DNA of 64,000 bases from Conoideocrella luteorostrata (lineage: Eukaryota > Ascomycota > Sordariomycetes > Hypocreales > Clavicipitaceae). The notes under the pieces are model-generated. The model was given only the letters and a program-made list of their open reading frames with translations. It did no database searches and was not told the DNA's origin. The position numbers and the translations under genes were made by a program. Positions 45,316 to 57,375 of this stretch are shown here, one piece after another. The DNA is taken from assembly GCA_032433595.1 (NCBI GenBank), contig JASWJB010000182.1:1-64000 (forward strand). The letters are read 5' to 3'. Within the stretch, counting starts at the first letter, position 1; every line of letters begins with the position of its first letter.

Positions 45316-48300
45316 TGAGCTCTCGCTCAATCGTTCACGACTTTTTATTCGGCTAATGACGGTGTGGGAGAGTGACTCGGAAGCTAGGTGCAAAGGATAT
45401 ACCTAAATGAACACAATGGATTCAATTCTAGCCACTGGTGTTGTCTTTATTCACAAAAGGCGCGTGTTTGGCCAGGCAATTGATCCGGCGTGCAGGATGA
45501 GCACAACGGATGTAGTCGGACACGATAGCTCATAAAGGAGCTCGTCTACATCTGTTGGCCTACGTGGTATTCTGAGTCGAGCCATCTATGCTGCAAATAA
45601 CAGTATAGGGCAACTCTAGGTGGTATACGGGCTACTGCAACTCACGCATGATGGGCATCGACCACGTTGCGAAGGTATTGGTGGAGCAATAAGTTTGCAT
45701 CTGGGAACACGGAGTGAATTTCATATTCCTGTGGCGTTATTGCTGTGAACTTCAAAAGCGAAAGGCTGTACGGAGTACCCCGTCCTTGAATATATTTGAC
45801 TTTCAGAACGATGCATTGCGATGTTGTAATTCTGAGTGTGTGTTAGTAAGTATCGTTTAGCATAGGTCGCCCGATTTTATTTTAAGGCATTAACAGGAAT
45901 ATGTTTTCTACTGGCGACCGCGTTAGGCGCACGTCTGACGGATAGTTGACCGGGACTGCAGAATTCATGCGACAACCACAGCTTCTTTGCCGCTGCAGAG
46001 AGAGTGTACTAGTAGGATATGGAGCAGCTGCATCGAGCACATGCCCAGCTACCTGTTTCAGGTTTCGCCGTTCGGTGATGTGTACTCCGTGCAATAGAAC
46101 CATTAATATATACAGCACACGGCCAGCTGACGATGTGATACTGGTGCGTATGGCGGCGGTTGCTCGATGCCTATGGGGCATTAGTTACTGCCGACCACAC
46201 GGCCGACTTATGCCTAATAGGAGGGGGGGGGGTTGCGGTTATTTCGCATTAGTTTCTCTACTTCTCTTATTAAGAATAGTACTCCGTAATAATAGTAGCA
46301 TTGTAGCAGCCGGTAGGGTTAGGAGGAGGAAATGGTCGCCGTCTACCCCGTTCTGGCCCTGCATTGTAGGTTAATCCACGTTGCCTGCATGCTTAATTGG
46401 GCGTCTACAGAGTGTTAGTGAGGGGATTGCTCACCATGTGCCCCTGTCGTGCTCACTCACATGAATGCATCGTACTACAACTGCGTTAGGGGGGCAATTA
46501 AAGGTAATGAAAGCCCCCCAGTCGAGCGCCTAATTGGTTGGCAGGGATGCTTAGGAGCGGCGCCATTTCAGGTGCGCTCACCTGAGGCCATACTCGATAT
46601 AAACACTGCCCGTCAACTAGTGGCCGAGGAAAGTACTCCGTATATACAATTAGAGGCTGGAGACGAGGCTGGACTCGGTGTTCAGCCTATACGGAGTACT
46701 CACTAGCTAATTAACTAATCTTGGACCCTGTGGCGCCAATGGTTCACGGGCTTGGCTTCGGTGACAAAGGTCTGTGGGCATGGCATGGGCTGACTGGTAC
46801 CTGCATTGCCGTTGGAAAATGGAGAAACGGACAGGTGAGTGTCACAAAGAGCCATGTGTGCATTGCATGCATGCATGCAGACAGAGCCAAGCCTGCAACG
46901 ATGCAAGGTAACCACCCCCCCACCAACATCCCCATGTGATATGCTGGCGGTTAAATAGTCCCCGGGCTTCCAAAAAGATCTTTGCGATTGACGAACCGCG
47001 CACCTACTTCGTACAGTATCTGTAGATCGTCATCACACAATCCTCGCGGAGGGCAGGGATGCGACTTAGTCAAGAATGAGGGCGCAGGATGGAAGGGCAG
47101 GGTTGGAAGGGCAGGGTTGGAAGGGCAAGGTTGGCAGGGCAGGCAGGCAGGCAGGCAGGCAGGGTAAGGGGTCTTTGCGCGCTTGTTCAAGGAAATCAGG
47201 GGAGTTTTTGTACCGAAGCAGTCAGTCATGAGTACGGAGGAGGAAGAGCCCGACTCCATTGGTTAAGAAAACTAATGCAGTAAGTACGTACTCCGTAGTA
47301 CTGCACGCACCAGTAATAATATTACTATGCTTTTGGGCAATTTGGGAAGCGCGCTACAGCTCCGAGCTGCGGGTGGGCAGGCCATCGAATGGGAATGGAT
47401 GGATGGAAGGATGGACGAATGAACAAAATGAATCCCTGCAGCAACATGGTATTGCCTGGATTGGCTCTCGAGCGCTCCATCTCGTGGTTCGTCTGGTTCA
47501 ACAGGGCAGCTGGTTGGCTGGTTGACTCCTTCCCGCCGTGCCCCCCACCTCCTCATAACCTCACATCGTCCACCTACTTGCCAAATGGTTTTAGCCTCAT
47601 TTGGGGTCTCACTCCTCCCTCGGCTGCCATTAGTCGCTTTCTCAAATTACGCACTGAGAAGACGTGGACGATGGATGGCTCGCTCATTCGGTAGGGCTTG
47701 AGACATGGTGCTATTTGCCCGTCCATATTGTACTCGTATTGGCGGTGAGCACGGAGGATGGATGGAGTGAAGGGACCAGCTTTGTTTTGGCTGTATTTTA
47801 TTTGTGTATATTGTACGGAGTGCGGAGGGAGTGCTCTGTATGTCCTCGAAAGAATACGATGGACCAGTTCTCCTTCACATCCTCCACACTGCTGGCGCCG
47901 GACTCCATGCTGTAGCTACAACTAACGTACGTTGGGTCCAGCGCCCACATCGTCGTCACCGCTGTTGCCCCCCCTCGTTTCCTACCCGCCTACGGAGTAC
48001 TTGCGCTATCGCAAATTCCTTCTCCCATCGTTGCTCGTATCCATGGCAGGGAATTCTTCGTCGCTCGTATCTTCTCAAGTTGCCTTCTGTTGCTGAGGTA
48101 GTGCTTGCTGTGTATATCGGCGCACTCCGTCCACTCCTTGATTCATTCTTTTACTATCCTTAACTTTTGCCCAGGCATTCATAATACGAGAGGAATCAAG
48201 CAGCGCCAGCGCGCGCCGGATCACCAACTTGCTCATCACAAATTTCTCAGCAGAATCTGATACGAATCGCCTCCAAATCTCTATTTAATTCGGCCTTTTT

Positions 48301-48597
48301 GAATATAGCGCGCTGAATATTGGGCGGCATGCTCGAATAAGCATCGCGATCAGTGACGTTTCTTCAGTTTCTGCCCAACCACGCGCGCTTGTGCCATACA
48401 ACGTCGCTTCATATACTCGTCTACCATTACTGGATTCTGTAATACCACCTCGAGAGATTACCCATTTTTCAGCTACTTCGTCATCCCGTTTAATTCGTGA
48501 GTAACTGATCGCCGACGTCATTTGGCCGGACCGTTGGTTACTGATGGCTCGACAGTTTAATTTTAATAGAACCTCCAAGAATAAATAAACTTTCGCA
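45316..48597. other. Gene-free tract with dispersed and tandem repeats
   Basis: A spacer of 3.3 kb with no supported gene. Exact copies of the TACTCCGTA/TACGGAGTA element are at 45769, 46280, 46634, 46690, 47289 and 47991, with near-copies at 46080 and 47813. A G-rich tandem repeat sits at 47091-47166. Open frames here are short and low-complexity. Confidence 0.5.
47091..47166. repeat. G-rich tandem repeat
   Basis: Three to four 14-bp units of the type GGAAGGGCAGGGTT are followed by about six GGCA units. The block is free of cytosine clusters on the plus strand, G-rich and non-coding. Confidence 0.85.
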
Positions 48598-50841
48598 ATG
48601 GTTTCGTTCTTTGGACTCAAACTGGGCAGCGACAGGAAAAAGGCCCAGTATGCTCATCCACAAACCCCCACCCCGTTGTTCCCTCTAGTCATATCATTGC
48701 TCCCCGTAGCCAAACTCTACTAACACGGACCTCGTCCTAGAACCAAGGTGCAAACCAAGTCGCCGCAAAAATGGGAACGCGTCAACCAAAATACAATGGG
48801 GGAGGGCCGGTATTTTAATCATAACTTCTCGCGACCGCAACTTCCTGCTTCAACTTCACGGCCAGGCACCTCGAACTCGACCCGGAGCATCTCCAATTGG
48901 CGCTCTGTATTCAAGAACCCAGCCCTGACTTCATCCATGGTCGATTTGGCCCCTCCTGGACGGCGACGACCGAGTGTAGGCAGCTTGCGGCATGCTGCAT
49001 CGGATATGAACCTCAGACCCGGGACGGCCTTGCCCACTGCTTTGGGTGGCAGTGGGCTTCGACCCGGAACACCGAGCAGACCAGCAAGCTCCAAAAAGGC
49101 AGGATGGGTGAATCCATTGGATGTTCACTTCTGCAAGGACCCTGCGAGCAGCCGGCCGGGGACGGCTCTTGGGCCAAATACTGCCGCTTTCGCCGCCTCA
49201 CGAGCACCTCCTACTCCAACTTCCCCGAGAAACTTTTTAGGCAATTTGGATCTGGGGCCAAGCGCTGGAGGGAGTGAAGTGAACGCACATACTGCGACAA
49301 ATCCTTCTTCTACTTTCAATGGTCGCAAATCGGACGAAGAAGTCACCGCCCAAAACGGTTATCCGTCACCACCACAGTCAGACAGAAACTCTGACAGAGC
49401 ATTTTCGCCAGTAAATGTTCCGAACTCTGACAATGGCCACTCGAGTAGCAAGCGTAATGCTCCAAGCGGGCTGAGGAAAATGGATGTGCAGGGACCCAAA
49501 TCACTGCCCAGTCCAGCTCCCTCTGTCCAACGAACAAGTGAAGATCGTTCGGAAGGGCCCATCATTCGAAATGTTCCCGCAAGGCGTGAAACCATGGCCT
49601 TTCACCAGCCTCGAAGAGGAAGTTTTGCGTTGGATTTTGAAGGGCCGCAGCGGGCAACTCTGATGCCCTCGCCTAAGGAGGGTTTTACTGGCAACTTTGC
49701 TGACTTTGATTTCGGAGAAACTGTAGCTAAGACGATAAGCAACTCGAGCGCAAAAGGGGAGAAGCCCAGCTGGGGGGAAGAGAGCGCAAGACCTGGCAGA
49801 GACAGCGTGTCTTCAGACTCCACAAAGGAGTCATTTCGCGAGATGCCGTCAAATAACACTCCCAGCAGTTATTCGGTATTTGCAGCAACACAAATGGAGC
49901 GAGAGCAGTCGAAATCTCCAGCGCCAACGCAGGCTTCGGAAGACCAGGCTGCCAACTCATCATTGATCGACCAGCTTCCTAAGCCTCCCCGAGCAACCGG
50001 CCGACAACCCACTGGTGCACCCCCCACAGCGGCGCAAAGTCATCCGGGATTGAACAACGGACTCAAAATCAGCCAACAACAGGGTTTCCAGTCACGCTTT
50101 GGTTCAATCACCTCATCACGGGCTGCACCACCACGGCCGCTACGACCTGTTACTGCATCCGCGGCAGAGCAAACTCAATTGAGCCCTAGGAGCCCTTATG
50201 GACCTCCAACGGTTGCCAACAATAGTTACATGAGAGACGATGTACCGCCACCGCGACCGAAAGATGTGGTACCCTTGAGCCCCTTTGGAAGACCCGCCAT
50301 GAAAGGAGATTTTCCCGTTTCGAAAGGTTTGCCTCGCGGTAGACAGCCAGGACCACTCCAAGCGCATCCTCTACCCACACCCACAGACGAGGACATCAGT
50401 TTTTCACTCCAAATATGGCCGGATTTTGAACAATCTGAGCCACGCCGATCAGCTATCCCTGCTCCACTAACACCTGCCCGTCCGCACACGAGCCATGCAG
50501 CAGGACCTGGAATCGCTACGCCTACTTCAGCCAGCGCACCACGTATACCCAGTCCCACATTTCCGTCGCTGGCCAAGTCTATATCAAGTTCCAGCAGCAC
50601 ATTCGGCCAATCATTCGAGATCAATTTCGACGAGCCTTTTAATTCGCCGACATTGGGCGGCTTCCCGTCTCTGGATCGCCAACCAAGTACAAATAGTGAG
50701 GGTGGCTCGAGACGTATGGAGGCCAAGAAGGCGCCTCCTCGACCGGCACCGGTAACCTTGCCTCCATCGTCGAATAAAGGGCTCGGCTCGGCACCTGTGA
50801 AATCGCCGGTCGTGTCGGAATTTGCCGCGACGTTCATTTAA
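48598..50841 (+). CDS. Disordered Ser/Pro-rich protein of unknown function
   Basis: A 50-nt first exon (48598-48647) encodes MVSFFGLKLGSDRKKA. A 93-bp phase-2 intron follows, then exon 2 at 48741-50841, giving 716 aa. The join reads AQTKVQTKSPQKWERVNQNT. The N-terminal 40 residues look ordered and constrained. The rest is almost wholly Ser, Pro, Gly and Asn, with repeated SRPGT-like units (STSRPGTSNS, NLRPGTALP, SGLRPGTPSRPASS) and phosphorylatable SP/TP sites. A late block, SFSLQIWPDFEQSEPRR, is the only other ordered-looking patch. No catalytic domain, membrane helix or signal peptide is seen. Frame length and a clean intron support a real gene. I do not recognise a named family and assign no function. 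Confidence 0.85.
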
Positions 50842-51652
50842 GATGATGGGAAGTGGAAGATGGCGGCGCGGACCGTATGTGATGAGGAATGACTTTTATG
50901 CAATTAAATTGCTCGGCTGGCTGGATTGGTACAGGAAGGGCGGGAATATCTTGGGGTGTATTGAAGGGTTGAGTTTTTTTTTTTTCATTTTTCATTTTTC
51001 ATTATTTTTTGTTCACATGTGGTTTGTAGTCATCGTTTTGTATATACTTGTTTTTGTACATAGCATACTGTCTCATACAATATGAGTCAAATTCACTGTC
51101 ATCTCACTTAACAGTGACATACCGTCGGCTTCATCACATGAGTCGCTGGAATCCGGAGTAACAAAAGCACATATAGATTATGCAGTCGCGCAATGTATGC
51201 ATACACGAGAGCTGTGCCGGCTCCGGCCTTCCCTTGTTGCGACTCGGACATCGAACAACTTGCAAAGCTGTGGGTTAGTACCAGCACTTGTGAATGAGGT
51301 TAAGTTTGAAGAGGTGCTTTGTATCGTAGAGCTTGATTTGAAATTCTAAAGAGGGAGAAAAAAGAAAAAAAAATCGGCAGAGCTGTACATCGCTTTGCAA
51401 GTCCTCGTCCCGTCCAAGTCATTGGTGACGTACAGTCGCGCAAGCAGCACGTGAAATGATGTGCTGAGAGCTTTGCTTGCTTACTCATCGAGCGCCGTCC
51501 CCGACATCGCCGACCCTCCGTTATTAATTATCAAATCTGGCGATGATAAAACCACTAACGTCTAGAACTTAAAATTTATCTGTAATATATATTTGTACCC
51601 TGTCATTCAATTGTTTGAAGTGGTCCGGAACGTAAAGCCACTTGTCGCCATC
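50842..51652. other. Intergenic region with a perfect TGAGTCA site
   Basis: This tandem spacer holds the 3' UTR of the disordered protein gene (T-rich run at 50974-51010) and the promoter of the acyltransferase gene. A perfect Gcn4/CPC-1 7-mer TGAGTCA lies at 51083-51089. Confidence 0.45.
51083..51089. promoter_or_regulatory. Candidate CPC-1/Gcn4 site TGAGTCA
   Basis: A perfect palindromic TGAGTCA is about 560 bp upstream of the serine O-acyltransferase start. Fungal general amino-acid control acts through such sites, which suits a cysteine-pathway gene. The motif arises by chance roughly every 8 kb, so this is only a candidate. Confidence 0.3.
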
Positions 51653-53200
51653 ATGGCTCGGTCTCTACTAGCAACTACCCACCATCTACATAAATCACTC
51701 TCATCGTTGTCGAGGCCGACTTCCGCCCGGCTTGTCGGCATCACCTCGCAATTATCACCTTCACATCATCAACATGGCCGCAATCTGCAGTCATCCAGGT
51801 CCTCCCGTTCGGGGACGGCTTCCAACCCTGCCATGGCATTCCCCTGTCTAGATGCTCTGGAAACCCGCTCTGCTACGCTGCAGACTCAGGCTCGCTCTTC
51901 ATCAGGCCCTGAACCATCATACACCTCGGGCGCTGCGGAATCCTTTCACTGCAAGGAGCCGCTTCTCCTTGATTGGGGCGGCATTCTCCCAGAGTTCACT
52001 GTCGCTTACGAATCATGGGGCAAATTGAACAGAGACAAGAGTAATGCGATTCTCTTACACACCGGTCTATCGGCGTCTTCGCATGCCCATTCTACAGAGG
52101 CAAATCCCCAGCCTGGATGGTGGGAGAAGTTCATTGGGCCCGGGTCACCGCTTGATACGGATAAGTACCATGTTATTTGCACGAATGTTATTGGTGGGTG
52201 TCACGGCTCCACAGGACCGAGTAGCACCGACCCTGGGAATGGTGAACGTTATGCCACCAGGTTTCCGATCTTGACTATGCAGGACATGGTGCGAGCGCAG
52301 TTTCGTTTGTTAGATCACTTGGGAATTGAGAAACTCTATGCTAGCGTTGGGAGTTCTATGGGGGGCATGCAATCCCTTGCTGCTGGCGTGTTGTTCCCTT
52401 CCAAGATCCAACGCATCATTAGCATCTCGGGATGCGCTAGATCTCACCCTTACAGCATTGCCATGCGCCACACCCAACGGCAAGTCCTCATGATGGACCC
52501 GAACTGGAACAGAGGGTTCTACTATGATGGCATCCCTCCCCATGCGGGCATGAAACTGGCCCGCGAGATCGCCACCGTCACGTATCGCTCCGGGCCTGAA
52601 TGGGAACAACGCTTTGGTAGGAGAAGAGCCGATCCCAGCAAACCGCCCGCCTTGTGCCCTGACTTTCTCATCGAGACGTATCTCGATCACGCCGGCGAGA
52701 AGTGGTGTCTCAACTACGACCCCAACTCACTTCTGTATGTCAGCAAAGCCATGGACCTGTTTGATCTGGGCCGCGAGAACCAAGTCGCTACTCTATCGCG
52801 ACGCTCCGACCGAGAAAAGGACCTCGCATCAGGTTCTTACGCCCTCCCCAACGCAGAATGTAGCCTCACCTTGCCGCCCACGCCGTACGAGGAACAGGTA
52901 GACCCCCAACAGCAGCAGTTGGATGAGTCGGAGCCAATCGAGCCGGGATCACGACCTCCCGAGGATCTGATCAAAGGACTGGCTCCGTTGAGAGATATTC
53001 CCACGCTGGTGATGGGTGTGGCGAGCGATATTCTGTTTCCGGCGTGGCAGCAGAGGGAGATTGCGGAGGCGTTGAGGCTGGGCGGGAATCGGGGCGTAAC
53101 CCATATGGAGCTGAGTGAGGAGATGAGTCTGTTTGGGCATGATACGTTTTTGCTGGATTTGAAGCACATTGGGGGGAATATCAGGATGTTTTTAAGTTGA
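51653..53200 (+). CDS. cysA: Mitochondrial serine O-acetyl/succinyltransferase (CysA/Cys2 type), homoserine O-acetyltransferase fold
   Basis: A single exon of 515 aa from ATG 51653. The N-terminus is basic and Ser-rich without acids ([20 protein letters not shown]), consistent with mitochondrial import. The alpha/beta hydrolase core has [40 protein letters not shown] and the nucleophile elbow [10 protein letters not shown] with S235. The acid is D459 (ASDILFP) and the base H496 (FGHDTF). The family includes true homoserine acetyltransferases (Met2), but those carry a GGSMGGMQ elbow and a CH(A/N)LTGS oxyanion loop. Here the loop is [13 protein letters not shown] and the elbow GSSMGGM, as in A. 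nidulans CysA and S. pombe Cys2, which acylate L-serine for cysteine synthesis. Acetyl versus succinyl donor cannot be told by eye. Confidence 0.87.
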   Translation: MARSLLATTHHLHKSLSSLSRPTSARLVGITSQLSPSHHQHGRNLQSSRSSRSGTASNPAMAFPCLDALETRSATLQTQARSSSGPEPSYTSGAAESFHCKEPLLLDWGGILPEFTVAYESWGKLNRDKSNAILLHTGLSASSHAHSTEANPQPGWWEKFIGPGSPLDTDKYHVICTNVIGGCHGSTGPSSTDPGNGERYATRFPILTMQDMVRAQFRLLDHLGIEKLYASVGSSMGGMQSLAAGVLFPSKIQRIISISGCARSHPYSIAMRHTQRQVLMMDPNWNRGFYYDGIPPHAGMKLAREIATVTYRSGPEWEQRFGRRRADPSKPPALCPDFLIETYLDHAGEKWCLNYDPNSLLYVSKAMDLFDLGRENQVATLSRRSDREKDLASGSYALPNAECSLTLPPTPYEEQVDPQQQQLDESEPIEPGSRPPEDLIKGLAPLRDIPTLVMGVASDILFPAWQQREIAEALRLGGNRGVTHMELSEEMSLFGHDTFLLDLKHIGGNIRMFLS

Positions 53201-54404
53201 GTTGCATTGGGGTTGAAGTGAGCTTTGCTGGGCTTGTAGAGGATATTGGGAAGTCATCATTAGGCTGGGATGTCGAGTCCACGAGGGGAAGTGGTCGGAC
53301 GCAAAAAGTTGGGATGTCAGGATGGAATTGGCGGGGCTTCATGATTGGCGTTGTGGGCGGGCGGAGTTGCTGCTGCTTGGTGTGTGAATGTGAGATCCTG
53401 GATGCCGATAGAAGGACTTTTGTGGTGTCGGTGGCTTGCTGCGAGGCACTCTCAGCCCGCCTGCTTTGCCTTACCAAACGCCCTGGACAACCTGTGAATG
53501 GGTCAGGGGCACCATTTTTTCTGATAGCGCGGCGGAAGGACTGCGTCACCTCAATTTTGTATCCATGTATAAACAGGTAAAAGGTTTTGGTTGCTTTTAC
53601 TCCGTATGCTCGACGCAAGTGAGCCCGTTTGATACATTGACTTCTCCCGCCACACAGGATCCTAGGCAATGGAATCGGGGGGCCGCTATGAGGACCACTT
53701 CTTCCGGAAAGGACAGCTACACATATATTAAAACGCAGCACCTGTTGAGATTCCTTGCGAATAACCAATACAGCTTAATAGCGGGACATAGCTCACTGTT
53801 AATAACTTAGGGCATCATGAGCAACAGCCGAGGATACTGATGGCGCGCGCAGGTGTTTGCTCCGTACCAATAGGACTTTCTTATGCGAAGTAAAGTAACA
53901 AGTAGGAGTACTATTGCAGAGCTACTATCTAGCTCGTGTATTTAATACTGATATGCTCTATACAACTTCAAGTGGCTTGTCGTGGTGTGATGGAACGTAT
54001 TGCAGTAGCAATAGGTAGGCATAGTCCTGGGGTGGCATGACCTATGACCTGTTCAGAGGTCGATTATCATTCCTGTCGAATAGTGAGGTGAGATGCAATC
54101 GAAGCTTTATCTAGCTATCGTCATTGGACGAGAGATCTTGGCTGATCAACCGGCCTGACCGCATCTCGCATGGAAGCTAGGCCATATGCGACCTCGTCTT
54201 TCCCGCCAAATCCGTATCAGCCTGCTTAACGTTTCCTCCATATGTAAAGTCGAGGATAAAGACGGCTGGAACACATTTCGCAACCCGGAACGCGGCTGCT
54301 GTGGAGAGGAGAAAACCACTTCACATCCTCAGCTGGGCGGTACGTCGGAATCACCCCGCACAACGTCACAAAAGAACTTTGGCTCTGATCAACATGCAAA
54401 AGCT
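53201..54404. other. Intergenic region
   Basis: The first part is the acyltransferase 3' UTR. One TACTCCGTA lies at 53598. A minus-strand frame at 53181-53768 is antisense and featureless. From about 53.8 kb the sequence becomes less CT-structured, and it leads into the pseudogene relic. Confidence 0.4.
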
Positions 54405-54638
54405 AGCGCTTTTGCGCCAAAAAAAAGGAAAAAGATTGAGGGCAATGGGTTTGCATCAAAATTTAGTAATGAAAATTACACAGTTGGCGGGATCTGGGCC
54501 ATGTCCACGGAGTACGTGGTAGCCCAAGAGATCCTGGATGAAGAACACGGCCAGCCACATGAAGTGTCCGTCATCGACAATAATCATCATATGCTGGGTG
54601 GAATTGGGAAGCATAACATTGTCAAAGCAGTGCACTAG
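54405..54638 (+). pseudogene. Truncated nucleoside-phosphorylase-domain (NLR-type) relic
   Basis: The last 52 codons of an open frame ending at 54638 read NYTVGGIWAMSTEYVVAQEI, then LDEEHGQP, VIDNNHHMLGGIGKHNIVKA and a stop. Fungal NLR-like proteins with an N-terminal PNP_UDP domain start this domain with YTVGWICA, then a TE.VAAQ..LDE.H helix and a DNN.YTLG.IGKHNVVIA strand. The match is unmistakable in order and spacing. The frame stops right after that strand, before the remainder of the nucleosidase domain, and no NACHT or repeat region follows in the next 700 bp. The Trp of GWICA is displaced (GGIWA). The upstream part (APKKRKKIEGNGF) may be the old N-terminus. I read this as a decayed 5' fragment; a short expressed protein is less likely. 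Confidence 0.7.
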
Positions 54639-55371
54639 ATGAATGCCAAACATCTGAAGGCAGGGTACAGACGTTTCCAAGGCGGATTTTGAACTCCAGT
54701 CCAGGGCTGGGGTGAATCTTTTCACCGCGTCACGACACATTCCCACAATTGTGGACAATTTCCAGACCTGTCCAAGACTTCGGGATTAACTGGAGAGTGG
54801 GAAAACGGATTAAATGGCGGCTTTGGGTAGCTGCGAGCGTTGCGACAAAGTGCTTGGTAGACCATGCTTGCCGCTGTGCCGCTGTGCCGCCATAGCCTGT
54901 CTGAAAGTTTAGCTTAAGCCTCGCCAAGACCCAAGACTTCTATAAAATAGACCCGGTCCGGAGCAGCCATTCGACTTGTGCTTCTGAGTTTATAAGCACT
55001 AGTTGCCTACTCAGGAAGTAAGCTGACTTCCGCTCTCTCCCCGAGGCACCCGGCCGTGTCACTCACACCGTCACGCCGCAGTCCGGGAGACCCCTCTCAG
55101 ACCGTCGGGATTATAAAAATTTATTTAAGTCTATAGAATTCGTTGAATAGTATTGAGTTTGAATAGATTGGTCAGCTGAACGACCCTGAAGCCAGCTCTG
55201 AGCGCAGTTGTTACAATCACGTTCTGTCGCCGCTCAAGCTGCGTCGGCGCATCGCAAAGAATCTCAATCTGAGAGCCCCGTCGTCACGTTCCCCAACAAC
55301 TCACCAGTACTTTCGGCGACAAGAAGACAGAATTTGCGCCATCTTCGGGAAACTGACAAGAAATCATAAAT
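54639..55371. other. Upstream region of the GMC oxidoreductase gene
   Basis: A TATA-like TATAAAATAG is at 54941-54950, about 420 bp upstream of the ATG at 55372, which would imply a long leader if used. No sequence matching the rest of the nucleosidase-NLR relic is seen here. Confidence 0.4.
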
Positions 55372-57375
55372 ATGGGGCTTTACGACAATCTGCCTTCTGG
55401 GCTGCGCGAAGTAGATGTCATTATTGCTGGAGGTACGTGCCCTTTCGAGATAATAGTAACCTGGAGCTCTACCTGCATTTCCAGCCCTGGCAAGCTAATA
55501 TCGGAAATAGGCGGCACGGCTGCATGCGTGATCGCATCCCGTCTCGCGGATGCCGACCCAGGTCTATCCGTAATGGTTATTGAGGCCGGGCCAAACAACT
55601 ATAAAGAGCCGACCGTGGTCTATCCGGGCCTCTTCTTCAGTCATTTCTCGCCGGAGAGCAGAATGAACGCCGTATATACTGGAGAAAAATCGTCGGAGAT
55701 TAATGATCGCCCGCTATCCGTACTATGCGGCAGAGTGCTTGGTGGTGGCTCTACCATTAACTCGTTGATGTACGCGCGCGGCCAGAAATCCGATTACGAT
55801 GGCTGGCGTACACCAGGCTGGACCGCCACAGAACTTCTGCCTTATTTCAAGAAAGTGAGTCTTTCATGTATATCGGGTGATGTTTTCGCGAGCTGATAGG
55901 TGGATATTAAGTTTGAAAGCTACCATGGCGAAGGCGAGCCAGCTAATCACGGCTATGACGGCCCGATCCACGTATCTGAGGGAACGTACCGCTGCAACAA
56001 GGCCATGGACGATTTGATGGGCGTCATTAACCGAGCAGGCTGGCCTGAGAATAAAGACCTACAGAGTCTAAATGAGGATGCTATTAATGGTGTGCAAAGG
56101 TCTCTGCGCTACGTTTCGACGGACGGTAAACGTCAAGACGCTGCACATTGCTATGTCCACCCCCGCCTGCGCGACGGAAAGCATCCGAATCTGCATGTTT
56201 TGGTGGAAACTCAGGTCATAAAAGTTGTTTTGCGAGAGGGCAAGGCTGTCGGAGTCGTCTGCCGACCGAACCCAGAGCTCCGGCCACAGGAAATAGATAG
56301 CCAACCGGTTGAGATTGCAGCCAGGAAACTCGTAGTCATTTCCAGTGGATCGTTCGGCTCTCCAGCAATACTGGAGCGGTCGGGTATTGGCAGCGGTCGG
56401 GTGCTTCAGCTTGCAGATGTGCCGGTCATCGAAGAACTCCCCGGTGTTGGAGACAACTACGACGACCACCAGTTCATCAACTACGCTTACAGGACGAGCC
56501 TCGGCCCCGACGATACCGTTGACCGCGTGATATTGAACTATCAAAACCAGGACGAACTCATCCGGGACAATTCTCCCATGCTTGGACACAATGCTCAAGA
56601 ACTTGGGCTGAAAGTACGCCCCACGACGGATGAGGTGAAGAGTCTCGGGAAAGCGTTTCAGACAGCTTGGGAGCAGCATTTTAGTCCCAAACCTGACAAG
56701 CCGCTGGCACTCATGTCGTTCATTACATGGTATGTGCCGCATGTGGAGCGCTCTAGAGTCCCAGCTTACCGTATTTCTAGTTTTCCCGGGCATGAGCCCA
56801 ACCTTGATCCGGGCCAGTACACGGGTATGCTGTTCTCGACTGCCCACCCTTTCTCTCGGGGATACGTACACATCACGGGCTCGTCGGTCTCAGACCCCGT
56901 CGACTTCAACTCTGGCTTTTTTACGGACAAAGACGCAATAGACCTGGCGACGCATGTGTGGGGCTACAAAAAGCAGCGAGAGCTCATGAGGAGAATGAAG
57001 TCGTATAGGGGGGAGTTCGCATCCTGGCATCCCCCTTTCCCGGCTCATTCAAAAGCTGCGTGTATCGCGACGGATGGCCCACTGCCCGATGACACCCCCG
57101 ACATCGAGTACAGTGCCGAAGACGACGTCGTTATTGAGGGTTTCGTGCGCGGGAAGGTGGCTTCGCTCTGGCATGGCATGGGGACTTGCAAGATGGCGCC
57201 GAGGGAGGCGAATGGTGTCGTCGACGCATCTCTTTCCGTGCATGGGGTGGAGAGATTGAAGGTTGCGGACATGAGTATTGTGCCTGGGAACGTCGCTGCC
57301 AATACGGCCAGCACGGCGTATGCTGTTGGTGAGAAAGCGGCGGACTTGATCATCGCAGAGCTGAGTTTGAAGTAG
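55372..57375 (+). CDS. GMC oxidoreductase, alcohol-oxidase-like
   Basis: Three exons, 55372-55432, 55511-55854 and 55900-57375, with introns of 78 and 45 bp give 626 aa. The FAD-binding Rossmann start is DVIIAGGGTAACVIASRLAD. GMC signature 1 is GRVLGGGSTINSLMYARG and signature 2 is GSFGSPAILERSGIGS. The active-site His lies in WHGMGTCKMAPRE and the Asn in PGNVAANTASTAYAVGEKAA. The second half (HVWGYKKQRELMRRMKSYRG, FASWHPPFP) closely follows methanol/alcohol oxidases, so oxidation of a small alcohol with O2 to give H2O2 is the likely reaction. There is no signal peptide. The C-terminus SLK is not a clean peroxisomal PTS1, unlike a typical peroxisomal enzyme. The third glycine of the canonical GxGxxG is Ala here (GGGTAA). 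The substrate remains unknown. Confidence 0.9.

Noticed and set aside
53181..53768. 195-aa minus-strand open frame overlapping the acyltransferase 3' end.
   Set aside because: No domain; it overlaps a stop region and 3' UTR and has a low-complexity composition.
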